Source: DATFVA01 sp963743325 | GTDB taxonomy: Bacteria; Bacteroidota; Ignavibacteria; Ignavibacteriales; Ignavibacteriaceae | Direction of reading: 5' to 3' | DNA length: 64,000 nucleotides | Assembly: GCA_963743325.1 (NCBI GenBank) | Contig: CAVUOZ010000010.1 | Span: 310,001-374,000 of the forward strand | Notes under the pieces: model-generated | The model's input: the letters and a program-made list of their open reading frames with translations, nothing else | Database searches by the model: none | Told to the model about the DNA's origin: nothing | Shown here: piece by piece, positions 15,592 to 25,084 of the stretch | Layout of the letters: the number at the start of each line of letters is the position of its first letter | Numbering within the stretch: the stretch's first letter is position 1 | Program-made: the position numbers and the translations under genes

Positions 15592-16098
15592 ATGAATAAA
15601 CTCTGGTCACCCTGGCGTTCACAATATATCGATTCTTTTCAAACCAAGAATGATGATACCAAATGTGTTTTCTGTGAGATGATAAACGAAAGTCCTGAAG
15701 ATCTTTCAAATCTGATAGTTGACAAAGGACCGCTGACATTTACCGTACTTAATCTCTATCCTTATAATAACGGCCACCTGATGATTGTTCCTTACCGGCA
15801 TACTTCTGAATTTATTTCACTTACCGATGATGAAAATCTTGAAATAATGAATAAGATGCGTACTGCATATAATGCACTGGAGTATATCCTTCATCCCGAA
15901 GGGTTTAATATGGGATTGAACCTCGGCAGAGTTGCCGGTGCGGGCATCCACGAACATATTCATTTTCACATTGTCCCCAGATGGAATGGTGATACCAACT
16001 TTATGCCGGTACTCGGCGAAGTTAAGGTAATTTCGCAGGATCTTATAGAGACAAAAAAGAAACTGCTTGAAATCTATAAAAAGCTCAAAAATCAATAA
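15592..16098 (+). CDS. HIT family (histidine triad) nucleotide hydrolase/transferase
   Basis: 168 aa. It begins with LWSPWRSQYI, typical of the Ap4A-phosphorylase-like HIT branch. A zinc-type CVFCEM motif is at about 25-30, NGHLMIVPYRHTSEF at about 62-76, and the histidine triad HEHIHFHIVPRWNGDTNF at about 122-139. The enzyme cleaves nucleotide phosphoanhydrides or phosphoramidates (for example Ap4A, AMP-lysine). Ribosome site ttgaggagaa. It follows a terminator, so it probably has its own promoter. Confidence 0.92.
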   Translation: MNKLWSPWRSQYIDSFQTKNDDTKCVFCEMINESPEDLSNLIVDKGPLTFTVLNLYPYNNGHLMIVPYRHTSEFISLTDDENLEIMNKMRTAYNALEYILHPEGFNMGLNLGRVAGAGIHEHIHFHIVPRWNGDTNFMPVLGEVKVISQDLIETKKKLLEIYKKLKNQ

Positions 16099-16116
16099 CC
16101 TGATTGGAAACAGGCA

Positions 16117-16634
16117 GTGATCAAAAAAACTTTTTTATTTTTGACCATTATTTATCTGGCCGCGTCTATTTCATCCTGTTCCGATTCTCCGGAAAAAAAC
16201 AAAGAGAACTATTACAATCGATAGCAATAATTTATAAACCGGGGACCAGAGAGCCATTTACCGGAACGTGGAAGGGAAACATGGACAGCATGAAAATTGT
16301 TTTTGATGTTGTAAACGGAAAAAAAGAAGGGAAGTTTGCATCATATTATCCTAACGGCAAACTGCTTATGTCGGGGAATATAAAAAACAACCGTAATGTC
16401 GGAGAATGGAAATATTTTTACGATAACGGCGGCCTGGAATCAGCGGGAATATTTGACAATGATAAACCCAGCGGCAAATGGTCATGGTATTACCCGGACG
16501 GAACTTTAAGACAGACAGGCTATTATGCTGCCGGTCAAAGAGACAGTATATGGAAATCTTACGATTCAACGGGTATTCTGATTGATTCTACAGTAATTAA
16601 ATCTGATTCCACCAACCGGAATACACCACTTTAA
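16117..16634 (+). pseudogene. MORN/YwqK-type lipoprotein with N-terminal frameshift
   Basis: From GTG 16117 one frame reads IKKTFLFLTIIYLAASISSCSDSP, a clear lipoprotein signal, but hits a stop at 16222. Another frame, open across this point, continues YKPGTREPFTGTWKGN and then repeats of the form YYPNGKLLMSGNIKNNRNVGEWKYFYDNGGLESAG to 16634. These are MORN-like (YwqK family) repeats, here four. The longest uninterrupted ORF would start at TTG 16104 but has no signal and an implausible N-terminus. A shift near 16195-16222 is most likely. The rest of the domain looks functional. Confidence 0.65.
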
Positions 16635-16703
16635 CCCCGTATTAAGTACTTTTATATTTAGCCGGATTTTTATTTATTACCGGTTAAAAAGCGAGAAGGA
16701 ACT

Positions 16704-17453
16704 ATGAATTATATCAAGATAATTATGACGGTTGTTTTGTTTCTAAGTGGAATTTACTGGTATGGATGTTCCTCTTCAAGTGAAACTGCTACCGGACGAA
16801 AAGTGGAAACAAAGGATGAAATCAGAAAACCTGCTTTAAAACCAAACGAAGAGGCGGAGCGTTTATTAATAAACAGTCAGAATATCAAAAGTATTGATAA
16901 AATTAGCTTCGATTATGATGAGGATAATAAACCGGTAAATGGTGAAAAACAGGCTACTATTAATTATGGACCGGAAGGATTAATAAATGAAACCATTATC
17001 TACGGGAAAAACAGCCAGGTAGATAATATTTACAAATATGATTATGATAAAACAAATCGCCGCATACAGACAATCCGCTACACACCTGATCAGAAGGCTG
17101 ACAAAAAATATACTTACGAATACAATAAATACGGTAATAAAATAAAATCCGTACGCTATGATTTAAACGGTGATATGGAAAAATACTACATCTATAAATA
17201 CGATGATAATCAAAACCTTACTGAAGAAGACTGGTACAATGCGAATGGGAAGCTTGAGTACCGCATTGAGACTGACTATTATACGAGTGGCCAGAAAAAA
17301 TCCTCAACAACATATAACGAAAACGGAAAGATGCTGTATAAGTACGAATATAAATATGATGCAAAAGGAAATGTTATTGAAGAAGAAAAATTCAATGATG
17401 AGAATGAACCGGCAGGCGTAATACAGTATGTGTATAAATATTACGGTAAATAA
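16704..17453 (+). CDS. Lipoprotein with YD/RHS-like tyrosine-rich repeats
   Basis: 249 aa. Signal peptide and lipobox WYGCSSSS (Cys at about 22). From about residue 95 onwards there are repeats of about 24 residues of the type YKYDYDKTNRRIQTIRYTPDQ, YEYNKYGNKIKSVRYDLNG, YKYDDNQNLTEEDWYNANG, YKYDAKGNVIEEEKFNDEN, resembling RHS/YD-repeat strands. It is probably a small beta-structure on the outer membrane. No toxin or other enzymatic domain is present. Good aagcgagaaggaact ribosome site. It follows the frameshifted MORN lipoprotein and may share its transcript. Confidence 0.75.
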   Translation: MNYIKIIMTVVLFLSGIYWYGCSSSSETATGRKVETKDEIRKPALKPNEEAERLLINSQNIKSIDKISFDYDEDNKPVNGEKQATINYGPEGLINETIIYGKNSQVDNIYKYDYDKTNRRIQTIRYTPDQKADKKYTYEYNKYGNKIKSVRYDLNGDMEKYYIYKYDDNQNLTEEDWYNANGKLEYRIETDYYTSGQKKSSTTYNENGKMLYKYEYKYDAKGNVIEEEKFNDENEPAGVIQYVYKYYGK

Positions 17454-17485
17454 TCAGAAAAATGTATTCCGTAAATCAAAAATCG

Positions 17486-17517
17486 TTGCAAAAGGAAATG
17501 ATTAGTATTATTTTTAC
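17486..17517 (+). promoter_or_regulatory. Putative promoter of tRNA-Met
   Basis: TTG (17486-17488), 20 bases, then TATTTTTAC (17509-17517), ending 13 bases before the tRNA. The box sequences match those in front of tRNA-Ala(GGC) on the other strand. Confidence 0.45.
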
Positions 17518-17530
17518 GCACAAAATTTTC

Positions 17531-17604
17531 GGGCCCGTAGCTCAGTTGGTTAGAGCATCTGACTCATAATCAGAGGGTCGGTGGTTCAAGCCCATCCGGG
17601 CCCA
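17531..17604 (+). tRNA. tRNA-Met (anticodon CAT)
   Basis: 74 nt: acceptor GGGCCCG/CGGGCCC, D-arm GCTC/GAGC, anticodon stem TCTGA/TCAGA with loop CTCATAA (CAT), T-arm GGTGG TTCAAGC CCATC, discriminator A. CCA is not encoded. The paired 1-72 end argues against initiator tRNA. A CAT anticodon could also belong to tRNA-Ile2 (lysidine-modified), which cannot be excluded by eye. Confidence 0.93.
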
Positions 17605-17615
17605 CACTTTAGGAC

Positions 17616-17645
17616 AAAGGCAAGTTGAGAATGACTTGCCTTTTT
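17616..17645 (+). terminator. Terminator after tRNA-Met
   Basis: aaaggcaagt, loop tgagaatg, acttgccttttt: a perfect 10-bp stem plus T run, 11 bases after the tRNA. Confidence 0.85.
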
Positions 17646-18087
17646 ACTTCAAAAACCAGACAAAATTATCTAATCTATCCTCTCACTTCGATCCACAATT
17701 ACACCCTCTCTTTATTGTCCAAATATTCAATAAACTTCCTGTTGTTTCAGTCAATCCAAATACAAAAACAAATCGACAACGAGACAGCTAAACACGACGC
17801 ATTTCGGCTGTTTACTGTTTACTACTTACTAATTTCCTTAAACCTTAAATCCCTCCGTCTCTGATTCCTCTTTCTAATATATCCTCTGCACATTTCCGTG
17901 ACCTTACGCATGCTCCAAATTTTATTTCTTGATTCTATTAATAAATTCATCGAAATTGTATCAGAATTTGATGCTGCCGTGTATATCAATGATATTTATT
18001 CTTTGACCGTCCTCTAAGGAACAAATTCGCGCATAGAGTTTTACTTATTTGCTATTTATTTTAATAATTTAAATTTAAGGAGCAGGA
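17646..18087. other. Non-coding stretch
   Basis: About 440 bp with no credible gene. A 79-codon frame covers part of it but begins within the tRNA terminator and has an unconvincing composition. The region must hold the promoter for the gene at 18088; no boxes stand out. Confidence 0.5.
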
Positions 18088-18618
18088 ATGCACTATACCT
18101 ATTCTACTGAAAGTATACCCGACATTTCAGAATTGGGGAATGTAATTCCTGAAGAATATAAATATTATAAGAAAAAAATTACTCCGGGGCATTTACTGCA
18201 TCTTCCCGCTGCTTTACTTAAATGGTATGAGTTATATCCTCAGGGATCTGAGGTAACGAAAAAACAGGCAATTGAAGCCAGGGCATTTTTAGAATCAGAA
18301 GTGAAAGCGGGCAGGCTGAAGATAGATGGAGAACTTGGTTTTGTAATACTGCACAGAGCAGGGGATCATCTCTTATTGCTTTTAAACACATGGCGGTATA
18401 CCAATGAAATGTGGGAATCCATATATCTGAAACATATTGATAGCACCGAAAGCTACTCCGCGTTTAAATTTCAGACTGATCATAAGGGAACATATTGCGT
18501 CTGGGAACTGGGTATTGTCTGGCATGAGAGAAATGCCTGGACCCGGTTTATTGAATCTGCCCGCGATGATACCGCAAAGCAAGCCTACTTAAATGAGCAG
18601 TTTGCCGGAATGATTTAA
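18088..18618 (+). CDS. Conserved-looking hypothetical protein, 176 aa
   Basis: Not recognised. It is cytosolic by appearance: no signal peptide or membrane helix. The composition is rich in aromatic residues and histidine (GHLLHLPAALLKWYELYP, ILHRAGDHLLLLLNTWRYTNEMW, YCVWELGIVWHERNAWTRFI), and it ends in a helix RDDTAKQAYLNEQFAG. The mixed alpha/beta pattern looks like a genuine folded domain. A strong aaggagcagga ribosome site supports the start. It is isolated: tRNA-Met upstream, a convergent MscS gene downstream. No function is proposed. Confidence 0.75.
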   Translation: MHYTYSTESIPDISELGNVIPEEYKYYKKKITPGHLLHLPAALLKWYELYPQGSEVTKKQAIEARAFLESEVKAGRLKIDGELGFVILHRAGDHLLLLLNTWRYTNEMWESIYLKHIDSTESYSAFKFQTDHKGTYCVWELGIVWHERNAWTRFIESARDDTAKQAYLNEQFAGMI

Positions 18619-18692
18619 TAATTCAAATTGTACTAGTTCCCCAAAACAGATTCCGGACAACTATTGAGTTATTATATAAATTTTTCACAGTG

Positions 18693-20300
18693 TTAATCAG
18701 ATTTCTTATCCTTTTCCGCTGCTCCTGAAACAGGTGTAAACCATTGTTCTTTTGGAACAATTTTCGGCTGGTCAGGATCACCCTCATATGCAGGAGTCAT
18801 AATCTGGACCTGATTTTCGTTAAACACATCAAGTATATTACGATGCAGTGCTGTGTATTGTTTCATCATATTATCGGGATCATTGCAATAAACATTCAGC
18901 TCATAATTAACGGCGAAATCGCCGAGAGCCCTCTGCAGGACATATGACGGGGGATCCTTAAGGAGTCCTTCTGTCCGTTCAGCAGCAAGTTTTAACATTC
19001 CCTCTACCTGCCTCCACGGAGTTTCATACCCGATTCCAACTGTTGAATGCAGGATTATTCCTTTAGTTGAACTAAGAGCCGAGGAATAATTGATAATATT
19101 ATTGTTTAATATAAGTGAATTGGGCACTATAACTTCTTCATTTTTAAATGTGCGTATCCTGGTTACAAATATCTTTACATCCAGTACCTGCCCGATATAA
19201 TCTTCAATTTTGACAATATCTCCTGCTTTAAATGTTCTCCGGTAAATCATTGAATAACCTGCGATAAGATTCCCGATAATTGAAGATGAACCGAGTGAAA
19301 ATAATAATCCGATAAAAAGTGAAACTCCTTTAAATGCGTCAGAGTCCGATCCTGGGATGTAGGGATATGACACTATAATTGCAAAAACAATAAATAAAAT
19401 CCTTATAATTTTATAAGAGGGGAGGGCCCATTCACGTTCAAAACCGGAAAATGTTATCACGCCTTTGCCTATTCCGTCAAAGAATAACTTAATCAGTTTC
19501 CGTACATATCTTGTTATTAAGAAAATGATTATTAAAAATGCAAGGTTAGGTATGAAATTGAGCTGAGCTGTTCCGATCGTACTGAGCGGCGTTAAAAAGA
19601 AATCGAGCAGCGAAACAGAGACAAACCTTGTCCACGGATATAGTCCCAGGATGTATTGCACATATAAGAAAAGAATGACCAGCAGTAATAATACTTTTAT
19701 GCCTTTAACCAGGCCCATGACAGTGATCCAGACCTGACTTGATTTTATTAATTGAAATGAGCGTGTTTCCAAATGCTCAAATCTGATTTTTAACCTCTTC
19801 TCAATTGTCGAAGTAAGTTTTTTCATCACCCAGGTTAAAATCACAATAAGGAGTATTGCTATTACTGTTGCTCCGATGGCATGAAAAGTATTTGAAATCA
19901 GTGCTTCTGATTTTCTTTCATTCCTAGATGTATGAACTGCATTAATTATTTTCCCTTTTATTATTTCTGCAAAAAGTCCCCGGTTTATGCCTTCCAGTTC
20001 AGCATCAACATCAAAAACATTTAATAGAACAGTATGGTTGATCCGGATAGTGTCGCTGATTTCACCTTTAATAATATTAATCGAATCCGGAGATATTGCT
20101 TCATTTTTTGCAATATTTTCGATTCTATCCTCAATTAGTCTTACTCGCTTTGATGCAGGGAAAGATGGTATACCTCTTACTGAAAATAATGTGTAGCCAT
20201 CTATTACAACGGAAGCTTTACTTAAGATTGAATCGGGATTGTCTATTATCGCTGCTGAAGTTTTTCCGGTAATTAGAAATCCGCTAAATAAAAGAATCAT
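18693..20300 (-). CDS. MscS family mechanosensitive channel
   Basis: 535 aa. An N-terminal export-like segment is followed by a soluble periplasmic-type region (about 25-130), then four or five hydrophobic helices (about 135-330), with the pore helix and MscS core at about 330-360: SLFIGLLFSLGSSSIIGNLIAGYSMIY. The beta domain follows: FKAGDIVKIEDYIGQVLDVKIFVTRIRTFKNEEVIVPNS. The C-terminal alpha/beta domain contains VNYELNVYCNDPDNMMKQYTALH. It releases solutes under hypo-osmotic shock from the inner membrane. Larger than E. coli MscS (286 aa), as in the extended MscS class. Confidence 0.9.
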   Translation of the reverse strand: MILLFSGFLITGKTSAAIIDNPDSILSKASVVIDGYTLFSVRGIPSFPASKRVRLIEDRIENIAKNEAISPDSINIIKGEISDTIRINHTVLLNVFDVDAELEGINRGLFAEIIKGKIINAVHTSRNERKSEALISNTFHAIGATVIAILLIVILTWVMKKLTSTIEKRLKIRFEHLETRSFQLIKSSQVWITVMGLVKGIKVLLLLVILFLYVQYILGLYPWTRFVSVSLLDFFLTPLSTIGTAQLNFIPNLAFLIIIFLITRYVRKLIKLFFDGIGKGVITFSGFEREWALPSYKIIRILFIVFAIIVSYPYIPGSDSDAFKGVSLFIGLLFSLGSSSIIGNLIAGYSMIYRRTFKAGDIVKIEDYIGQVLDVKIFVTRIRTFKNEEVIVPNSLILNNNIINYSSALSSTKGIILHSTVGIGYETPWRQVEGMLKLAAERTEGLLKDPPSYVLQRALGDFAVNYELNVYCNDPDNMMKQYTALHRNILDVFNENQVQIMTPAYEGDPDQPKIVPKEQWFTPVSGAAEKDKKSD

Positions 20301-20827
20301 CAGGAGTTAAAACCGTTTGCTTAAAGAGAGGTTCCGGTATTTTAAATGCATATTTGCAGCACTTAATAATTAATAAAAATTAATTTAATAAATATTGGAA
20401 TTGCCGTATAATAGCTATGGTTAGTCTAATAATAATGGGCGAATAATTGAGGTATTTTATAATGAATGCAGTTTGAAAGAAAAGTAATAACTATTAGCCG
20501 GTTGTTAACCGAATTTATAGGGTACTGCGTGCAGGAAAAGTAATTAATATTTTTTATGCACTTAGGGGAAAGATTTAATTGAGAGGAATTCAAAATAATT
20601 ATTATCAAATGATTTTATTTTAACATAATTGTAATATTATTCAATATATAAAATTCAACTCTGTTATTAATCGCACAACAAAAGAAGCGATTCATTTTTC
20701 TTAAGTTTTAAAGAGACAATCAGGTCAATTTATTTCAAAAATATTATAAATTTGAAAGTCCTGATCATGTTTTTTGGGACTTTAATGATAATTAACTATC
20801 CTTTCATCAATTCAGTTAGGAGCTGAG
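20301..20827. other. Divergent intergenic region
   Basis: 527 bp between the divergent MscS and T9SS propeller genes, AT-rich, no credible gene. A small inverted repeat aatcgc-N12-gcgatt lies at 20669-20692. It presumably holds two promoters. A ribosome site ttaggagctgag precedes ATG 20828. Confidence 0.5.
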
Positions 20828-22921
20828 ATGTTTAATTTCTTCAAGATTACTGTTATTTCTGTTCTCCTTGTATTACTTTACTGCAATTATTCGAAAGCAC
20901 AATGGAGACAGGCAGATGGTCCGGAAGGTGGAGGGGTTATTTGTCTCCAGGCACAGGATTCACTTATTCTTGCCGGGACAATTGACGGGGTTTATATGAG
21001 TATTGATGGTGGCGTTACATGGGAAAAGAAAAGCGATGGACTGCCCACCACATTTATCGAATCCATTTATATCAAAGGCTCATCCATTTTTGCATGCGGT
21101 TACGAGGGAGTGTTCCGGTCAGATGACGGGGCAGCATCCTGGAACCAGACTAGCAATGGAATTAATACTACTAATATCTATTCATTAACGGGAATTAATT
21201 CTACGATTTTTGCCGGTACAATGAATGGTGTTTTCCGTTCGGAAAATAACGGAGATAACTGGACACGTGTTGATACCGGATTTACTGATTCATTCGTAAA
21301 TGCACTTGCAATTGCAGGTACCAATCTTTTCGCAGGGACAGATATGGGGGTATATATGTCACCTGATCTTGGCCATACGTGGCAATTTGCAAATAATGGA
21401 ATAACCGGGGATGCAATAAATGTTTTAAAAGGTTTTGGTTCAAACATTTATGCAGGAACCGGAGATGGTGTATTTGTCAGCTCAGATAACGGGATTAACT
21501 GGACTCCCATTTCCAATGGATTAAATCCTCCGTCTACTTATGGTCTCGGTGTTTTCAGTAATATTATGTTCGCCGGTGTCAAAGATAACGGCGCTTTTTA
21601 CTCTACCGATCAGGGAGCTAACTGGCTTCCGGTTGATCCGGGCTTAAGCAATCCGATTGTAAATGATTTTGTTGAAACGCAGGGAAACTTTTACGCAGCA
21701 ACAGATAATAGTGCTTATAAATCAATTGATAACGGAATTACCTGGACAAAGATTCCTCACGGTATGCATGCGACCAGTATTCGTGCAGTTATAGATCTCG
21801 GTTCTGAACTGCTTACCGGAACGTTCGGCAGCGGATCATATCAATCCAGTGATAACGGGGAAACCTGGTTTCCGTATACTAATCTGACTGCCAGGGGTGT
21901 CAGAGCATTCGCAAAAAGTGATTCAGCATTGTTCGCAGCGACTACAACTGACGGCCTTATGAGATCACTCGACGGAGGTATCAGCTGGGAACGGATATTA
22001 TCTTCTGTCAGAGATACTTATTACAGAACAGTCGCCTCTCAGGGCAGCCTGGTATTTGCTGTCTCTTTTAATAATGGAGCATACAGATCAACTGATAATG
22101 GAAACAACTGGGCCCCGATTGATCCATCTCTGACTGATCCTGAAATAGAAAACTTTACCTTTATTGGGACTGATATATACGCGGCTACTACCTTCTCCGG
22201 GTTTATTTTCAAATCTACAGATCAGGGATTGACCTGGTCATTATCTTCGAATGGTTTGGGTCAATATTCATCCGTACACCTTGTCATTAAACATAATTCG
22301 AATCTGTTCGCTGCAGCCGGCGATGGTGTTTATAAATCAACGGATGACGGCAGCAGCTGGAACTTGAGCATAAACGGGATGACCTCAACTACTATGCTTG
22401 CACTATTCTCTCACGGGAATTCACTCTTTGCGGGAACTGCAGAAGGGTATGCTTACAGATCAACTGATGATGGAGCAACCTGGCAGGATGTAGGTGACGG
22501 TTTTCCTCCTGTAGGATCATCGAGTGCTGTAGAAGTATTCTTCTTAAGCGGTCAGGATATTCTGTGCGGCACCTACTCTACAGGAATGTTATGGAGACCT
22601 GCCAATGAAATTATTACTTCAATTTCAGATGATATTCATTCTGTTGCTCCTGTTCAGTACAGCCTGGAACAGAACTACCCCAATCCATTCAATCCTTCCA
22701 CGGTAATCAGTTATTCAATTCCCCAAAGCGGTTATGTTACCCTGAAAGTTTACAACAGTCTTGGGCAGGAAGTAGCAACACTTGTAAATGAGAAAAAAGA
22801 TGAGGGAAGTTATTCGATAAATTTTGATGCCTCAAAATCAGCTCTTGCAAGTGGAATTTATATATACCGATTGCAGACGAATGGTTATGTGACTTCTAAA
22901 AAAATGCTGCTTATAAAATAA
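20828..22921 (+). CDS. Secreted Asp-box/YCF48-like beta-propeller protein with T9SS type A tail
   Basis: 697 aa. A signal peptide (1-24, ending SKAQ) precedes about 13 repeats of 40-45 residues, each carrying an Asp-box-like S-x-D-x-G-x-x-W (for example MSIDGGVTWEKKSDG, SSDNGINWTPISNG, STDDGSSWNLSING) alternating with LFAGT-type strands. This fits a beta-propeller of the sortilin/BNR or photosystem-stability (YCF48) kind. The C-terminus YSLEQNYPNPFNPSTVISYSIP...GIYIYRLQTNGYVTSKKML is a T9SS sorting domain, so the protein crosses the outer membrane and is surface-attached or released. Its ligand is unknown. Confidence 0.9.
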   Translation: MFNFFKITVISVLLVLLYCNYSKAQWRQADGPEGGGVICLQAQDSLILAGTIDGVYMSIDGGVTWEKKSDGLPTTFIESIYIKGSSIFACGYEGVFRSDDGAASWNQTSNGINTTNIYSLTGINSTIFAGTMNGVFRSENNGDNWTRVDTGFTDSFVNALAIAGTNLFAGTDMGVYMSPDLGHTWQFANNGITGDAINVLKGFGSNIYAGTGDGVFVSSDNGINWTPISNGLNPPSTYGLGVFSNIMFAGVKDNGAFYSTDQGANWLPVDPGLSNPIVNDFVETQGNFYAATDNSAYKSIDNGITWTKIPHGMHATSIRAVIDLGSELLTGTFGSGSYQSSDNGETWFPYTNLTARGVRAFAKSDSALFAATTTDGLMRSLDGGISWERILSSVRDTYYRTVASQGSLVFAVSFNNGAYRSTDNGNNWAPIDPSLTDPEIENFTFIGTDIYAATTFSGFIFKSTDQGLTWSLSSNGLGQYSSVHLVIKHNSNLFAAAGDGVYKSTDDGSSWNLSINGMTSTTMLALFSHGNSLFAGTAEGYAYRSTDDGATWQDVGDGFPPVGSSSAVEVFFLSGQDILCGTYSTGMLWRPANEIITSISDDIHSVAPVQYSLEQNYPNPFNPSTVISYSIPQSGYVTLKVYNSLGQEVATLVNEKKDEGSYSINFDASKSALASGIYIYRLQTNGYVTSKKMLLIK

Positions 22922-22923
22922 AA

Positions 22924-22952
22924 CAGGGGCGGATAATTCCGCCCTGCTTTTA
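22924..22952 (+). terminator. Rho-independent terminator
   Basis: caggggcgg, loop ataatt, ccgccctg, then ctttta, immediately after the stop codon of the propeller gene. Confidence 0.8.
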
Positions 22953-23086
22953 TTGCCTCAGAAGTTTGAAAAACGATACATATTTATGCTGCTGGTGATA
23001 AGACATACTCTATATTAGCAATAAAAATCCTATCTTACTTTAATAAGCCATGTTATTTACATTTGAAAAGATGAAAGGAGATTTGT

Positions 23087-24001
23087 ATGTCTATTCGTCC
23101 CGTTAAAAAAATATTAAAAGCGCAGCCAACTATCGAGGGTGCCGGAGTAAGTCTTCGTCGTGCAATTGGTTTTGGAGATCCTTCAGAAGTCGATCCGTTT
23201 CTTCTTCTGGATGATTTCAGGAATGAAAGACCTCAGGATTACCTTGCCGGTTTTCCATGGCATCCTCATCGCGGAATAGAAACTATTACATATGTCCTTG
23301 CAGGTAGTGTTGAACATGGTGACAGTATGGGAAATAAGGGAGTAATATCATCAGGTGATATTCAGTGGATGACTGCCGGAAGCGGAATAATTCACCAGGA
23401 GATGCCAAAAGGCGATACTAAAGGGAGGATGCACGGTTTTCAGCTCTGGGCAAATCTCCCCTCAGCACTTAAAATGACCTCTCCCCGTTACCAGGAAATT
23501 AAATCGCCTGACATTCCTGAAATGACTGAAGATGATGGAACTAATGTCCGTTTAGTGTGTGGAAATTTCTGGGGTAAACGTGGTCCTGTAGAAGGTATAG
23601 CCGCAGATCCGGTTTATATTGATGTTACCGTGCCTGCTGGTAAGAGAAAAACATTGCAGGTTGACACAAGAAACAATGCATTTGCTTATGTATTTGCCGG
23701 TTCCGGAAAATTCTGTAATGCATCAGGTCCGCTTGCAGTGCCGACTGAAAGTGTAGGGTGGCTTGATACTAAACCCCCGGTGGAAGCCGACAACCGTTCA
23801 TTGATTCTCTTTGACAGCGGTGATGAAGTTACCGTTCAGGCTGGCGAAGAAGGAATTCGCTTTTTACTTATTTCCGGGAAACCATTAAAAGAACCTGTCG
23901 CATGGTATGGTCCTATTGTAATGAATACCCAGGCAGAATTACGGAAAGCTTTTGAAGAACTACAGAATGGTACTTTTTTGAAGACCAAATCAAAATTGTA
24001 A
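23087..24001 (+). CDS. Pirin family protein
   Basis: 304 aa, normal length. The N-terminal cupin holds the metal ligands in FPWHPHRGIETITYVLAGSVEHGDSMGN and GSGIIHQEM (three His and one Glu). The second cupin carries VDTRNNAFAYVFAGSGKF and RFLLISGKPLKEPVAWYGPIVMNT. Bacterial pirins bind Fe(II); some show quercetin dioxygenase activity, and others influence metabolism or stress responses. Ribosome site gaaaggagattt. It stands alone as a transcription unit. Confidence 0.94.
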   Translation: MSIRPVKKILKAQPTIEGAGVSLRRAIGFGDPSEVDPFLLLDDFRNERPQDYLAGFPWHPHRGIETITYVLAGSVEHGDSMGNKGVISSGDIQWMTAGSGIIHQEMPKGDTKGRMHGFQLWANLPSALKMTSPRYQEIKSPDIPEMTEDDGTNVRLVCGNFWGKRGPVEGIAADPVYIDVTVPAGKRKTLQVDTRNNAFAYVFAGSGKFCNASGPLAVPTESVGWLDTKPPVEADNRSLILFDSGDEVTVQAGEEGIRFLLISGKPLKEPVAWYGPIVMNTQAELRKAFEELQNGTFLKTKSKL

Positions 24002-24271
24002 TGATGTCAGTATATTGTTGATTCTTACAATCAGCTGCGGATTGGTCAATACTATTTTTATTCTAGAATGAATGGATATACTCAGTTGAAAGTCTTGCCG
24101 GAAAAAGCCTGTGTATTTACGATTGTGATACTTTTATGAAAAGGTGTCAGATTCTAAATTAATTAGATAAATATCCCAATCAGCTAATCCGCAATATACC
24201 TTTTTTCTTTCCTTCTTATTCCGAAATTATTATTTTCTATTAAAATTATTAATCACTAATTATTTATCAAA

Positions 24272-24892
24272 ATGACTAAAAAAGATAAACGAATTGATGC
24301 GTACATTGAGAAGGCACAGCCTTTTGCAAAACCCATTTTGAAAAAGCTAAGGGATCTGATCCATAGTGGAATTCCTGATGTGGAGGAATCAATAAAATGG
24401 GGAATGCCTTTTTTCGAATACAATGGTCCCATATGTAATTTTGCCGGTTTTAAAGAATATGCAACGTTCAGATTCTGGAAATATCAGCTGATGACGGATC
24501 CGAAAGGTTTATTGCAGGAAATTGCTAATAAAGGGGGTGATGCTATGGGTAATCTTGGCCGCATAACAAGTATAACAGAACTGCCTCCCGATAAGTTAAT
24601 GATTGATTTTTTAAAGCAGGCCAAAAAACTTAATAATGAAGGATTAAATTTACCTGCCAAAAAGAAAGCTCCTTATACTAAACTTGAAATTCCCCGTTAC
24701 TTTACCAAAGCATTAAAGAATAATAAACGGGCAGAAACGGTATTCAACAACTTTTCTTATGCACATAAGAAGGAATACCTGGAATGGATTACGGAAGCGA
24801 AAACTGAACCTACACGTCTTAAAAGAATTGAAACTGCGATTGCATGGATGTCGGAAGGGAAGTCAAGGAACTGGAAGTATATGAAGAAGTAG
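24272..24892 (+). CDS. YdeI/OmdA-like protein with DUF1801 domain
   Basis: 206 aa. The N-terminal DUF1801 (about 8-115) shows QPFAKPILKKLRDLIHSGIPDVEESIKWGMPFFEYNGPICNFAGFKEYATFRFWK. The C-terminal YdeI/OmdA helix bundle is at about 135-206: IPRYFTKALKNNKRAETVFNNFSYAHKKEYLEWITEAKTEPTRLKRIE. The two-domain form is common in Bacteroidota. OmdA-like proteins have been tied to bacteriocin or peptide resistance, but the function here is uncertain. Its flanks are non-coding, so it is probably a single-gene unit. Confidence 0.85.
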   Translation: MTKKDKRIDAYIEKAQPFAKPILKKLRDLIHSGIPDVEESIKWGMPFFEYNGPICNFAGFKEYATFRFWKYQLMTDPKGLLQEIANKGGDAMGNLGRITSITELPPDKLMIDFLKQAKKLNNEGLNLPAKKKAPYTKLEIPRYFTKALKNNKRAETVFNNFSYAHKKEYLEWITEAKTEPTRLKRIETAIAWMSEGKSRNWKYMKK

Positions 24893-25084
24893 CGGGAGGG
24901 ATATTTCGGTTATTACCGGCGGGAAGCGGGAATCAGATATTCTTCGGTGCGGACCATCCTACATTGTGCAGTTCATTTTGACATGTGTTATTGAGCAACC
25001 ATTTTACCTTTTTGCTGTATTTTCTGACACAATGAAATATCGTACAGATCGTAAATTGAAGTTCAAAAAATCCCGGGAGATTAT

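Noticed and set aside
17625..17864. 79-codon plus-strand ORF after tRNA-Met
   Set aside because: Begins inside the tRNA terminator hairpin, has no ribosome site, and its composition is not protein-like.
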